Below are positions 10,286-20,190 of a stretch of DNA of 37,605 nt, piece by piece (the stretch's first letter is position 1; each line of letters opens with the position of its first letter). The notes under the pieces are model-generated. The model saw nothing but the letters and a program-made list of their open reading frames with translations, was not told where the DNA came from and did not search any database. Source of the DNA: Cristatella mucedo (Eukaryota; Bryozoa; Phylactolaemata; Cristatellidae); the NCBI GenBank assembly GCA_009760855.2, contig WPIO01000488.1, forward strand, positions 1-37,605. Direction: 5' to 3'. The translations under genes and the position numbers were made by a program.

Positions 10286-10570
10286 GCTCATGCTTCGCTT
10301 TAGCTATACTGTACCTTTATATTTGCAGTATATTTCTGCACGTATATATTTTTATAATATACATATATCGATCTATCTATCTGTGTGTATGCTATATAAC
10401 ATATATATATATATATATATATGTGTGTGTATAGTAATACATATGTATACTAAATATCGTATACATACATATATATGTATAATATATGTATATGTATGTG
10501 TATGTGTATATATTATATATATATATGTTTGTGTATACAAATAATATATATATATATACATATATATATT
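10286..10570. repeat. AT-rich (TA)n/(TATG)n microsatellite region
   Basis: Consists of TA and TATATG runs, including an uninterrupted (AT)n near 10400-10422. Tyr/Ile-rich open frames here are repeat artefacts on both strands. Confidence 0.9.
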
Positions 10571-11034
10571 CACATTAAATGCTTACGCGTGCACGTTATC
10601 GTATTCATAGCATTTGCCTATACGCAAAAGAGGTTATATCTCTCCCCTATATAATTATGGGTGCTATAGCTATGTAGACGCTAATAAAAGAGAGAAGACT
10701 ACGATTGGTAAATTCTGCTACTAAGCAGACGCCTTTCCGGGCGTCCCACAACGTCCGCTCTCTCTTCTCTCTCGAGGAGGAAGACAGGCCCGCCGCCGCC
10801 GCTCGAAGTGGCCCTTAATAACGAGCAATGAGCAATGCTAACCGTCGGACGCCGTCGCAGAAGCTATTGCCGTAATTTTACGAAATTTTACAAAATTACG
10901 CCGTGCGTAATTTTTCCGGTAGTGATACCCATGTGTGAACAGATTCCACGCTACATGCGACATTTTTTAGTAGCAGCTTGCTAGAAGCCGTGGTAAATTG
11001 CCTAGTGTTAACGTACTAACAATATAATCGCAAT
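10571..11034. other. Intergenic, with a short inverted repeat
   Basis: No gene. CGTAATTTT (10871-10879) and AAAATTACG (10892-10900) form a 9-bp inverted repeat with a 12-base loop that is itself AT-rich. Confidence 0.45.
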
Positions 11035-11285
11035 ACGTTTCTATAGAGTTCTCGGAGAATTTAACCTCTTTCTACTTACTTTACGCATGCTGTGAAGACA
11101 GCACAATCAAACGGTTAGTGGTAGTAAGAACGAAAATGTCATCAAACTTTGCATGGTGACAGATGACATGCACAGTGTAAACCTGTAACGTAGGGTCAGC
11201 GGTAGCGTGCACAGTGTCAGCAGTACGGATAGGCTCTCAAAGGATGAATTGCAAGGACGTACTAAATGCTGCGATAAATGCTGGT
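11035..11285 (-). mobile_element. Diverged L2-type LINE 3' UTR fragment
   Basis: Recognisable by the order of landmarks shared with 8581-8850: GAGTTCTCGGAGAATTTAAC, GGTTAGTGGTAG, the CATGCACAGTGT and GTGTCAGCAG segments and CGTACTAAATGCTG at about 11258. More diverged than the other copies, with the hairpin lacking its left arm. An AT-rich run (11298-11370) follows. Confidence 0.6.
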
Positions 11286-11799
11286 TCGCTTCTAGCTCTC
11301 TTTTTTTGTGTAATATATACTTATATTTTTTTATATCTTTATTTATATTTACTTTTTTTGTATAATAGCTTCAAGCCCGAAAGGAGAGTCGCGACTTTGT
11401 TCTGTGGCTGGTTTCACATGGTTGACGCATGCGAATGAAATTCGCCGTCTCGAAAGAATCGAATGACTCGAAGTCTCACGAGCGCGCGGCACGACGCCGG
11501 AGCGGAGCAGCAGCCGCCGCGAAGTAAGCAGTAGCTAGGCTTGGTATGTAGGCTGGAGCGAGTGAATCCGCAAGTTCCGACAGAGGTCGAATGGCACTAG
11601 AGGACACCAAATGCGAGTTAGAAAACCTAAAATTCGGTAGGTGGCTGATGGAAAGTATGCGTCGGTGAACGAATTGTAATACAGTTCGGCTTTGGCGAGA
11701 CCTTGACGACAACATGGCATAGCTGCAAAGCTTTGTGACAAGCGCATGACCCGTGCCTTAGTGCACAGGTCAAAAGCACAGCACAGCGAGCAGCCCAAT
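11286..11799. other. AT-rich run then GC-rich stretch, no gene recognised
   Basis: Poly-T/AT-rich at 11298-11370, then GC-rich around 11480-11530. From 11600 on it may be decayed LINE sequence, but no motif is clear. Confidence 0.35.
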
Positions 11800-11950
11800 G
11801 CAGAATTCGCCCAGAATGGATGACACAAATGCATGGACCAACTTGGTAGTGACATCGCTATATTAGCAAGAGCATTTTTTTCAAAAGCACTACGCGGCTG
11901 AAATTAGGCAGGCTTGACTGAGAGAGTTTGGTGTCCTGGGTAATGTAATG
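11800..11950 (-). mobile_element. LINE RT-tail fragment, diverged
   Basis: Around 11815-11860 the minus strand reads as KLVHAF-like coding (compare SKLVHAFVTSRLDFCN in the intact copy), preceded by a decayed AKIRA-like stretch at 11860-11900. Frameshifted and short. Confidence 0.55.
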
Positions 11951-11995
11951 TATCTCCTTCTGTAACTCCACAAAGTCATAAAGACTATGTGGGTG

Positions 11996-12530
11996 TTACG
12001 CAGGAGAGTTTTGTATAGCGCACTCACAGCCTAAGCGGCTTTCGGTACGCATTCGGTAGCTATCAGACTTCGTCTCACACAACAAAGAGAAAGGGGGAAG
12101 CATAGCAGAGTTAGGAGAGCAGTTGAGGTAGCGAGTAGAATGGAAGTATCGGCTCAGGACCGCTGGAAAGGATGAGCCACAGTCGGCAGCAGACGAGCAG
12201 TTGTCGTTGCTTAAGAATTGTGGAAGCGAGTTCCACAGTCCAGGACCTGCAGAGCTAAGGCTTCTGTCACCAACGGTCTTTAAGCGGAGGAATGGAACAG
12301 CTAATTTATCGTCCACACAGGACCTGAGGGCGCGAATAGGCTGAAACTGATGCAGCAGCTCAGCTAGGTACTAAGGAGCCAAGCAGTGGCGGGCCTTGTG
12401 GGTCAGCGTATGAACTTGGCTCTGTATACGTCGCTAAACCGGCATCCATGCTAGCTCTTTTAGCAACGGAGACACGTGCTCAAACCGCTGGGACTTGAAG
12501 ACCAGGGTGTCTACTGAAGACGTTGACTAC
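11996..12530 (-). mobile_element. Second, distinct LINE family, RT C-terminal fragment
   Basis: The minus strand from about 12480 downward translates, with stops, as HVSPLLKELAWMPV, then an RHCLAP-type stretch and YLAELL. A longer open piece (11996-12316) follows with RLKTVGDRSLSSAGPGLWNS. These align with the HITPLLADLHWLPV, MAPAYLSDIL and FGDRAFSSYAPTAWNSLP segments of the main L2 family but are clearly a different lineage. Degraded, with internal stops. A CR1/L2-type affiliation is inferred from the motifs only. Confidence 0.7.
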
Positions 12531-12904
12531 GCACGCCTCGCATGCGAAAGAACGTTGACTAGAAACGTTGACGGACTTTACCGCACGGGGGGTTGACCCA
12601 AGGCGAAGCCAGGATCGGAGCGCTTGGGTGTCGCGGGGGTCTGAGGGCGGAGCTCCTCTGTAAAAGAGGGGTCACGTGGGCGCACCCTCCCCCTTTCCCA
12701 GCGACTGCGGCACTCGAAACTCGGCCGACATGGCCGCCCGACCGGCTGTCAAACCTGTGTCTCACCTACCAGGTCACGGGGGTGGCAGCTGCCACCCACC
12801 TTGGAATTGGATTTAGATTTGGAATATGGATTTGGAATCGCCTCTGCCACCCCCGTGCTTTGCCTTTGGGCTTGACCATTTCACACAGTAGCCACCGCAT
12901 ACCC
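12531..12904. other. Intergenic, with a perfect 14-bp inverted repeat
   Basis: CACGGGGGTGGCAG (12775-12788) and CTGCCACCCCCGTG (12844-12857) are perfect inverted repeats separated by 55 bases that contain several TTGGA(A/T)T repeats. It may be a miniature element or a conserved hairpin. The AATCGCCTCTGC string beside the right arm recurs near 18748, upstream of module 3. Confidence 0.5.
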
Positions 12905-13437
12905 AGCGAACATGCCCGAACATGCCCGAACATGCCCGGGCCCGGCACTGCGAGCTCACCTTCCGAAGGAAATACGTTCGCTGCGTCAGCTGCCGCTACT
13001 ACGTCACCGTCGCTGCCAGCAGGCCAGTGCGGAACGCTTCGTCGCTCCTCGCTGCGGCGGCTCGAAAAACGCACTTCCTGTGCCGCCGTCGCTCAGTCGC
13101 CGGCGCGAGGGGAGCGAGAGCGCAAGGCTCAGCCAGCCGACGGCGGCGGGTCAGGACCGCGTCGCATCGAGACACGGTCCGTTGTGAAAGCCGCTTGGCG
13201 CTCGGCGGTCATGCTTCGGCGGTCGGGCTAACGATGCGTGGCCTCGAAGCGCTTGGTGGCGCCCGATAGGCTGGATTAATGGCCGTCTCAGGTACGCGGC
13301 CTGCACGTCTTTAACTACTGGTGCATGGAGATCGGTGGCGGCGACTCGGATGGCCCTTCACGAACGCGTGCAGCTGCTTACGATGTTGGACAGACGTGTG
13401 GCGAAATGCCAAACGGGTGCCATCTTTGCGGCATATC
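12905..13437 (-). promoter_or_regulatory. GC-rich promoter/first-exon-like module, copy 2
   Basis: Closest relative of module 1. On the minus strand a 5' splice donor CGGAAG|GTGAG lies at 12960/12959, at the same alignment position as in the three other copies. The putative intron side then shows three perfect 11-bp repeats CGAACATGCCC (12907-12939). A minus-strand AAAGATGGCAC (13427-13437) may mark the start region. The fucosyltransferase lies about 4.6 kb downstream on the same strand, so this could be its promoter and untranslated first exon. Supported by conservation and position only. Confidence 0.45.
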
Positions 13438-13589
13438 GGGTGACGGCCTAAGAAGAAGATCTGGCTAGAACTCGTTCGCTACGGCGACATTACAATCGTT
13501 AGATGCGCTGCTAAGTATTACAAGTATCCGTTATTTTGCATGCAAGCACTAGCAACCATTGCATTCAGGAACCAGGGGAGCGGGGGGGG
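13438..13589. other. Repeat-like flank, shared with 14490-14580
   Basis: ATCGGGTGACGGCCTAAGAA and the following CTACGGCGACATTACAATCG-like stretch recur in altered form at about 14515-14580, so it belongs to an unnamed dispersed repeat. Confidence 0.45.
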
Positions 13590-13778
13590 CAGATCGGCGA
13601 GAAATAGTGCGACATGGCAACTGCGACGCTCACGACAGACAAGCCTAGCTGCAGAGTTGTACACCAGCTGTAAGTGCCCGAGTGTACAGGCCGGTACGCC
13701 AGCAAGCAGCGAGTTACAGAAGTCAAGACAGATGTCACAAATGCATGTACTAATATAGATATGGTGTCACTGTCTCGC
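13590..13778 (-). mobile_element. L2-type LINE internal fragment
   Basis: Matches the RT C-terminal coding block (minus-strand SAARLVCRERRS region, 13600-13670, then the HAFVTS region to about 13745) without the 3' UTR. Frameshifted. Confidence 0.75.
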
Positions 13779-14135
13779 GGCGCTTGGATAAAAGCCGCCT
13801 GGCATATCAGGACTGAGCAGACTAAACAACAACGCAACGTCCAGCTATGACAGTGCTGCCGCAAAGTCGATAGAAGTTATTCGCCGATCGGTAATTACGC
13901 ACACGTCACTACGTAAACGTCATTCGTGTGCCTATCGGTGTTTCCTCGTCGCCTTCATTTCCCTAGTGCCGGATTGAATATCGAACCAATGAACCGGACG
14001 CACGCGTAAAAGCGAGCCAGGGCATGACGTATTTTTACGGCCACTTCGTGGCGCTCAATGAAGTCGAAGCGAAAGTGCAAATTGCAGAAGAACGCGACGA
14101 CAAATTGGAGAATTCGGCCTTTTGTTTTGATCCCG
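13779..14135. other. Intergenic stretch, nothing recognised
   Basis: No gene or known repeat was recognised. Confidence 0.4.
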
Positions 14136-14492
14136 CCAGGCCTCCCAGCCTTCGTCGAATTCTCTCATATTCCTTGCAATGACATCCGCACATGGATGGA
14201 ACCAAATTTTCTTAAACTAAATGATAATAAAACTAACTCACTAGTTAAGGGTAAACCTAGTTTTGTGATAGCATTTAGTGGGTCCCTGCGATTCGTCCTG
14301 TATGTGCTCATGCGTGTTCAGACTGTTGCATGGTGCCACTAACCACACTTAATGTAGTTTATCAAGCTTGATATTTCTACTCACCATTCGACTGCGCTTC
14401 CCTTAGCAAGCAAATTTAGAGCGCCTTGAAAGACATCGAGTTCTCTGGGGGCGCTTTATCAAGTGTATTATTCTTGTTATTATTATTATTAA
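14136..14492 (+). mobile_element. L2-type LINE with internal deletion, 3' end
   Basis: Coding part resembles ...DDIRTWMAANFLKLNDDKTN...GKPS (14160-14265), then jumps directly to the C-terminal AFSGSLRFVL and 3' UTR. About 700 bp of the RT tail present in the intact copy are therefore missing. It ends in the hairpin (14418-14458) and an (ATT)n tail. Confidence 0.85.
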
Positions 14493-14906
14493 ATGCCAAC
14501 AAAGCTAGCACCACACATCGGGTGATGGTCTAAAAAGCGCTGCGACTCGTGTGCTACGACGACACTCTAATTATCGTCACCTCGGAGCTCTTAAGCTTAC
14601 GCTTAAGTCAATCAGACTCTCCTTTCCTTCCTCCGAATCCAACGAGCGCTGCGGCTGCTCCCTGGCTTCCTGCGGTGGCTCCCTCTGGCGACGAGCCCAT
14701 GCCAGTGTCCAACGTTTCGCCCACCAAACAGGGAATAGGCTGAGCTGGCTACACCCGAGCAGGTTTGCACCCTCGGCGAGCGGCCCGCTGCTTCCGGAAG
14801 CTCGTTAAACACTGAATACAAAAGAGCTCTGCAACAGCACTGAACCCACTCCCGAACCCAAACAAACCCATTCAAAACCAGAAAAAAGCGCCTCCACTTA
14901 ATCGTT
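14493..14906. other. 3' flank of paralogue 1
   Basis: Includes a repeat shared with 13395-13500. The bases immediately after the stop on the minus strand (about 14870-14906) match the corresponding flank of paralogue 2 (26805-26838), so the duplication includes 3' UTR. No AATAAA was found within the first 100 bases after the stop. Confidence 0.45.
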
Positions 14907-16154
14907 TTAATTGTGTCCTTCACCCGATGGACAGCGGAGAGCCTCCTTGTCTCCCTTTTCACTTCTCTCGATGTAAAACATGTCTTCGGCGAATCGATAG
15001 CCGTCGCTGTGAAAACCCCAAATGTTCGTCACCAATAACGTCATCAGGCTCTGATCGAACCTGTGGCACTTGCCGAAGTCATTGATGGTCGGCCCAAACT
15101 GGCACGGCTCGGGTGCCATGACTGGAGCGATGCAGCGACGGTCAAGAGCGCACGCATAGAACCAGAACAGGAGCGTGGAGAAGAGCTCTCGCGTGTTGGC
15201 GACAAGAAATGACGCTCCCGTCGCCGTCGTCGTGTACTTCAAGCTCTCGTCGTCCACGGCAACGTAAAAGTACATCTGAGGAAACGTCGCCGCCCACACG
15301 GAGTGCACAGCATCGCGGAACATGACCATGCCGTGCCGCTCTTTCAGAAGAGACAGAACGCGATCGACATTCGAGGACGTGAAGCGTACCGAGGCGTCCA
15401 CCCACCACAGGACCGGAGTGAACTCGCTAAATGACTCCATGATGACGAGTGGCTTGAAGGCGTACGTCTTCAGCGTCGCCACGTGCTTCGGGTACTTGAA
15501 GAAATCGAAGCGCTTGTACGTCACTCTGCAAAGCGTCTTGAGAGTAGCGGCTTGCTCGGCGCTGAGTCCGAGGTCCCAGTAGATGATTTGGTTACCTGGA
15601 AAGTACTTTTGTATGCTCTTCACTTGCACGAGACTCTCCGTGAAATGATCGGCGCTTGTGCCAGTGACGAAGGAGAGGGAACGCAGAAGGTCAAGGTTAC
15701 GTAGATCAACAGTCCTCTCGGCCGACGCGAGCGCCGCTTTGACGAGTCGCAAGGGTAGACGCAGAGGCTTCGGCGCCGTGCGGCACACGGTTTTGGGCTC
15801 CGTTCCCGAGGCGCCCCTGCTGCCGACGCCGTCACAGCAAGCCGTGTGCGTGACCTCGACGACGTCTTCGCCTTTGCCTCCGGCTAAGGTCAGGTTGCCA
15901 AAGGCGGGAATCGTGTCGTTGCAGACGGCCGGAAATCCGGGGAAGCTCATGTCGAAAGCCGCAGTAGGCATATGGAAACCGGGCTTCAGAGGCACGTGCT
16001 TGCTCGTTCGGGTCATTATGCATTGAAGTAAAAGATAGATTAAGAGGACGACGGAGACGAGGACGAGGACGAGGAGGGGTCTCCAAGATGTCTTTATACA
16101 CCTGCATACACCTCCAGCGATGTTTCCGCCGCATTTCTCGTCATTTCTCGTCAT
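14907..16154 (-). CDS. Type II membrane putative glycosyltransferase, DUF1647-like, paralogue 1
   Basis: 415 residues from the ATG at 16154 to TAA at 14907. A short cytoplasmic tail is followed by one membrane segment (about residues 25-46, PLLVLVLVSVVLLIYLLL), then a lumenal domain with N-glycosylation sequons (NDT 79, NLT 87). Conserved blocks: 65-78 AFDMSFPGFPAVCN, 184-197 YFPGNQIIYWDLGL, 250-258 WWVDASVRF, 300-305 VDDESL and 364-372 HRFDQSLMT. The WVDAS and FDQS blocks resemble acceptor or nucleotide-sugar binding parts of GT-A type enzymes. The closest family I can name is DUF1647-like, from recalled similarity only. The start is chosen by alignment with paralogue 2 and an acceptor-like site 8 nt upstream. 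A 10-bp repeat triples the ATG (three in different frames). The substrate is unknown; it may act on glycans in the Golgi. Confidence 0.88.
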   Translation of the reverse strand: MTRNDEKCGGNIAGGVCRCIKTSWRPLLVLVLVSVVLLIYLLLQCIMTRTSKHVPLKPGFHMPTAAFDMSFPGFPAVCNDTIPAFGNLTLAGGKGEDVVEVTHTACCDGVGSRGASGTEPKTVCRTAPKPLRLPLRLVKAALASAERTVDLRNLDLLRSLSFVTGTSADHFTESLVQVKSIQKYFPGNQIIYWDLGLSAEQAATLKTLCRVTYKRFDFFKYPKHVATLKTYAFKPLVIMESFSEFTPVLWWVDASVRFTSSNVDRVLSLLKERHGMVMFRDAVHSVWAATFPQMYFYVAVDDESLKYTTTATGASFLVANTRELFSTLLFWFYACALDRRCIAPVMAPEPCQFGPTINDFGKCHRFDQSLMTLLVTNIWGFHSDGYRFAEDMFYIERSEKGDKEALRCPSGEGHN

Positions 16155-16190
16155 TTCTCGTTCTGCAGATGATAGAAACGCATGCACCGA
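16155..16190 (-). other. Predicted 3' splice acceptor of paralogue 1
   Basis: Minus-strand TTTCTATCATCTGCAG|AACGAGAA ends directly before the ATG (exon from 16162). The corresponding site of paralogue 2 (28067) is TTGCAG|ACCGAGAA, giving the same 8-nt leader. A pyrimidine-rich run precedes it. This fits a coding exon preceded by an untranslated first exon. Confidence 0.6.
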
Positions 16191-16574
16191 TGCACTCGAG
16201 CTGGCCGGAATCGCGTTGCAGCGCTGAGCGCTGAACGCAGCGAGGCGTGGCGAACGAGCTCTGGGCGCCTCTGCCGCCGCCGCCAACCGTGGCTTTTGAA
16301 AGTCTTTGATAGTAGCGATACAGCTAGCCTTTGCCAATTTCGCCGCTAGACGCGTTGGCCTACGACCTGCCTTGGCAGGTGAAGTCGAATGCTAAAGTGG
16401 GCAACAGTGCCGGCTGGTCGGCGGGCGACAAAAATTCCGAAACAGCGAGCGATACAGGGAGCCCAGATAGAAGCTATGCAGCTAGTCTCGACCGGATGCC
16501 TGTTGTTTTCCAGAAGTCAGAAGCCGGCACGACGGCTGCTGGACGCCGCATTGGGGTTGGGGCACTGGCTGAAA
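16191..16574. other. Predicted intron, unique part
   Basis: No gene. If the splice model is right, it belongs to the intron between 18889 and 16163. The upstream methionine of the longer open frame (16337) lies here and is not conserved with paralogue 2. Confidence 0.4.
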
Positions 16575-18345
16575 GGGATTGACAGTTGACCTTGAAGTCA
16601 GTCCGTTGCTTGACTTGCTGCCTTGTAGGTCGGCGCGAAGTGATGCGATGTGGCAACTGAGACGCTCGCGACAGACAAGCCTAGCTGCAGAGTTTTGCAC
16701 CAGCTGTAAGCGCCTGATTGCACATGCCGGTAGGCCAGAAAGCAGTGAGTTAGATAAGTCAAGACGGGATGCCGCAGATGCATGGACCAACTTAGTCGTG
16801 ATATCCTAATCTAAACAAGCCCGAATTTTAGCAGTGTTATGTATCTGAAAGTAGACAGACTTGATTGTGGAGCTGATGTGGTCGTCCTGTCAGTTTGGAA
16901 AATGACACCAAGATTTTGTGCACATTCAACAGGAGATATGACGGTAGAGCCAATTTTGAGCATTAGCCTTTCTAGTTTCGGAATCACACTGGGCTTGCCC
17001 ATAACTAGTAAGTTAGTTTTTTCATCATCCAATTTAAGAAAATTTGCAGCCATCCATGAGCAGATGTCATCAGTACATGCAGCAAGTCAGTTGAGAGAAC
17101 TCGAGGTGCTCGAAGGCTGGGAGGAATCGAAGCAAAAGTGCAATTGAGTGTCATCCGCATAGAAGTGAAAGCCTAGATTGTGCTTGGCAATCACATCAGC
17201 AAGCGGGAGAGTATAAACCGTGAAAGAAACCGGACCTAGTACGGGGCCCTGAGGAACCCATATTTCAGAGGTACCTCGGATGATGTTTGTCCATTCACGT
17301 CAATACTCTGGAGTCTCCCACTGAGATAGGACCTGAACCATTGCAGAGCAGTGCCAGTGATGCCCAAGCATGATGAGAAGCGCTCTAAAAGAACTTGGTG
17401 ATCGATAGTATCAAAAGCTGCCGAAAGATCGAGCAAAACAAGCAGATATACTTAACCCATGTCTGCATTCCTAAGTAGGTTGTTGTACACCCTAAGCAGT
17501 ACTGATTATTCGGAGTGATTAGCTCTAAGGCTAGACTGGAACTTACTAGCAATGTTTTAAGTTTAAATATATGAGTTCAGCCGGTCTGCCACGACTCGTT
17601 CCAGTGTCTTTGATAGGAATGGTAGAAGGGAGACTGTGTGGTAGTTGCTCAAGTCATCTTGGTCTGGTGTCGCTTTCTTGAGAAGTAACCTGACTACAGC
17701 TTTTTTTTTAAAGGTGCTGGAACATGACCTGTATCTTATGACATATTAAAGATGTTAGTTATGCATGGCAGCAGCAGATCAGTGCAACGTAGGAGCAGAA
17801 CAGTGGGAATTGGGTCCAAAGAACTTGCTATCCTCTTCGATTGGGATTCGAGCTTTAGGACGAGGTCAATAGTGACCTCCTTAAATGTAGTCATTGAGGC
17901 GCTGCGATGAATTAAGGGACGGCATTCTAGGTGGGATGCTGCCATCGTAGGGATGGACTCCCTGACCTTGTCTATATTCTGGACGAAAAAGCGATCAGCT
18001 AACATCTCATGGAACTTTAGGTAAAGAGCTGGTCCTGGGAGTGGTCAAGGAGATGATTGATCGTCAACATAAGCATTTTTCGATTGTGCATCTGTGATTC
18101 AACAGTGTTTTTATAGAAGCTAAACGTGACCTTTGCTAGGATTCATTGGTACGACCTACAGTAGTCCTCGTATGCCTGTCCGTGGACAGTCAGTCTTGAT
18201 CTTTTTTTTGTGTTTTTTAAGCTTGGACTTATTACACCTAGCTAGTTTAATGTATTTGGTAAACTATAGGCCGTCAGGGAGAGGGCGTACAGTGCATTTA
18301 GTCAGAGGTGAAAACTCGTCAAGCATGTTAGCTAGTGTCGTGTTG
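16575..18345 (-). mobile_element. Old L2-type LINE, most complete RT coverage in the window
   Basis: Runs on the minus strand from the region before the RT fingers (17736-18005: MLADRFFVQNIDKVRESIPT, with SSLDPIPTVLLLRC) through the palm (17236-17436: LDLSAAFDTIDHQVLLERF, with [18 protein letters not shown]) to KLERLMLKIGS and the CNSLL-type region near 16600-16790. The LDLSAAFDTIDH block is the first catalytic Asp motif of non-LTR RTs. Several frameshifts and stops are present and the 3' UTR is absent. It would lie within the predicted intron of paralogue 1. Confidence 0.88.
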
Positions 18346-18835
18346 TAGCTATCTACCGGTGATGATGGGATAGAAAGGGACTGAACAGCAGAGACTCTTA
18401 TGCTTGAATCTTGCGGCTCATACGCTCGACCCTTCATGCAAATACGGTCACAAGGTCAATCAAATATTCTCCAAACATACCGCTTCAGCATGCATAGGCA
18501 ATTCTTTAGGACCGGCCCCGGGGTGCAGTTCAAGGCCTCGCCTGCGTTCACCCCGCCCGCGTGAGCCTGCTTCCGGTGCGTATGATGGACCGATGCCATG
18601 GGTCGCAGCTAACGCTCTTCGAAATCATTCGCATGTCGTCAACGCTCCATGGAAAAAGGAGACGCTGCCGCAGCAAGCTCTCCAACTGTCGCCCTGCGAT
18701 CACGACCATCAGGGAGGGACGGTTGGGGGCGGCATAACCTTGTTTTGAATCGCCTCTGCTGCACCCTCCCGAGCCGCTGTGCCAGTGGACGACGCTGGAC
18801 AGATGCGAGGCGGCGGACGGCAGCTGCTCACTGCT
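18346..18835. other. Intergenic or intronic, no gene recognised
   Basis: Mostly unique. Near 18748 AATCGCCTCTGC recurs from 12838. The long minus-strand open frame across 18548-19327 starts inside a SINE and is not believed. Confidence 0.4.
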
Positions 18836-19150
18836 CGACAGCCATTCGAACGCCGAACTTGTCCGGCGTGCACTGCAAGCAATACTTACCGCCTGCAATA
18901 CGTTCGCGGCACCGCCCCAACCCTGCTCCGTCACCGTCACTGCCAGCGGTCCATCGCGTGCGACCCAAGAAGACGCCTCGTCGTCGCTCCGTGTCGGCCA
19001 GCCACGCACTTCTGCGACCGCCTGTGCAGCTGTCGCAGCCGCTTTGCCACCGACGAAGATAAGATGCACAGCAAATATGATATGGAGATGCGACAGCACT
19101 TCGGCCATCTTCAGCCACTGTGCCATAGGTGCCGTCTGGCTGAGATCTGA
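18836..19150 (-). promoter_or_regulatory. Promoter/first-exon-like module, copy 3, upstream of paralogue 1
   Basis: Aligns throughout with module 4 and, in part, with modules 1 and 2. On the minus strand a strong 5' splice donor GGCG|GTAAGTATT lies at 18890/18889. Splicing to the acceptor at 16163 would make a 2727-nt intron. An AAGATGGCCG motif (19103-19112, YY1-like) precedes about 220 nt of putative exon 1, with an upstream ATG in good context. Module 4 has the same motif at 31521-31530 and the same spacing. A SINE inserted directly upstream at 19157. Confidence 0.5.
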
Positions 19151-19156
19151 GGCTGG

Positions 19157-19335
19157 TGAGCCGTAATGGCTCACTGGGTAAGGCGGTTGCTTTTCACGAC
19201 CTCGTCCCCGAGGTTGTGGTTTCGAATCTTGTGGTAGGCGATCCTTTATCGCCACTGCAAGGTGTGGTGATAGCCGTAAAGGCTCTTCTGTCGCTATACA
19301 AAAAGAGGCTGTTAAATCAGCTAACATTTTTTAGG
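19157..19335 (+). mobile_element. tRNA-derived SINE, family 1
   Basis: A box TGGCTCACTGG (near 19167) fits the consensus; the B box is degenerate (GGTTTCGAATCTT). The body and tail match the copies at 4912-5092 and 24312-24478. It lies between module 3 and block delta 1, which are contiguous-equivalent in the paralogous locus. Confidence 0.8.
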
Positions 19336-19510
19336 CGTGGCGGCGGGTGGGGAGTGGCGAGGCAAGAGGAATAAGTAAGTCGGACCGCGAAAATACTACT
19401 CGTATCTGCTGACTAATCGGCGCTTTGAGCAAGCTGGGGGAGAGCAGGTGTCCAGCGAGTGACCAGCGAGTTAACCGCTCGCGTGCGAGCCTATCCACTG
19501 GTGCAACTGG
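19336..19510 (-). repeat. Block delta 1, upstream flank shared with 34625-34810
   Basis: Shares with 34625-34810 a run of matching strings: GGCGAGGCAAGAGGAATAAG-like, AATCGGCGC, GGGGGAGAGC, TCCAGCGAGTGACC and CGTGCGAGCCTATCC. Both blocks lie on the far side of a promoter module, so they probably descend from one duplicated upstream region. Strand is given for the gene it flanks. Confidence 0.6.
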
Positions 19511-20020
19511 TTGCTGGACAGGGGTCCCACGAATTACTGCTATATAGCTTCCGTTTCAGCAATAAAGTTGGACGAGTGCATTTTTTCTGCCAACCCATAC
19601 AAAATGACGTTTTGGATTTACCTGTCAAATTGTATGAAATAGGGCATGCGGCGAGCGTGTTCTCATGCCACGACCTCTAACGGTTCGGGCCAGAAAACCT
19701 CTGTACACATTTAACGGAGATAAAGCCACCATTTTTACGGAATGCCTCTCGCGAAACTGCAGTTGTGATCCCAACATTCAGAGAACTGTGTGCCACATTA
19801 AGCCACCACATTTCAGCCGTTTTGGGCTTGAGCATTCTCAGACCGTGGCCACCAAAGGCCCTGCCCAAATGGCAGCCATAAATAGTTAAACTGCGATGCA
19901 GCTAACCATTTCCAAAATGAGGCACTACTCAAATGCAGATTTCATTGCAAATCAAAGGAACCAGTCTGCCAGGCTCACTAGGAAATGCCATGCGATGGCG
20001 TTGGAGCGTTTGAGCGTTCC
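19511..20020. repeat. Block epsilon 1, imperfectly similar to 35440-35740
   Basis: Shares CATTTCAGCC...TTGTGCTTG-type and CTCTCGCGAAACTG-type strings with 35440-35740, in the same order. There is no good coding frame. It may consist of diverged subrepeats about 180 bp long (see findings). Confidence 0.45.
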
Positions 20021-20190
20021 GCTGCTGGAGTGCGGCAGCTCCGGAGTTTAAGTGCTCGCTCCTCCCGACTGAGGCTGTGAGCTCAAATCCTGCAGTCAGC
20101 GGGCGATCCTTTATTGTGTGTGCACTGTTAGCAGTGAGGACGGCCATTAAGGCTCATCTGCAGCCACGCAAACGAGGTTAGTAAATCAGT
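20021..20190 (+). mobile_element. tRNA-derived SINE, family 2, diverged
   Basis: The body GGGCGATCCTTTATTGTGTG, GGCCATTAAGGCTC and a GTAAATCAG tail correspond to family 1 and to the copy at 35740-35890. The B-box region GAGCTCAAATCCTG is recognisable but altered. At the equivalent position in the other duplicated locus a similar SINE is present, which suggests a shared old insertion. Confidence 0.65.

Noticed and set aside
10290-10573. Tyr/Ile-rich open frames on both strands
   Set aside because: They are translations of an AT microsatellite.
16155-16337. Upstream methionine of paralogue 1 as the start
   Set aside because: The extension is not conserved with paralogue 2 beyond the acceptor-like region, and an acceptor site precedes the shared ATG by 8 nt.
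18548-19327. A 259-codon minus-strand open frame
   Set aside because: It begins inside a SINE and runs through promoter-like module 3; module 4 has a stop after a short shared stretch, so the frame is not conserved.
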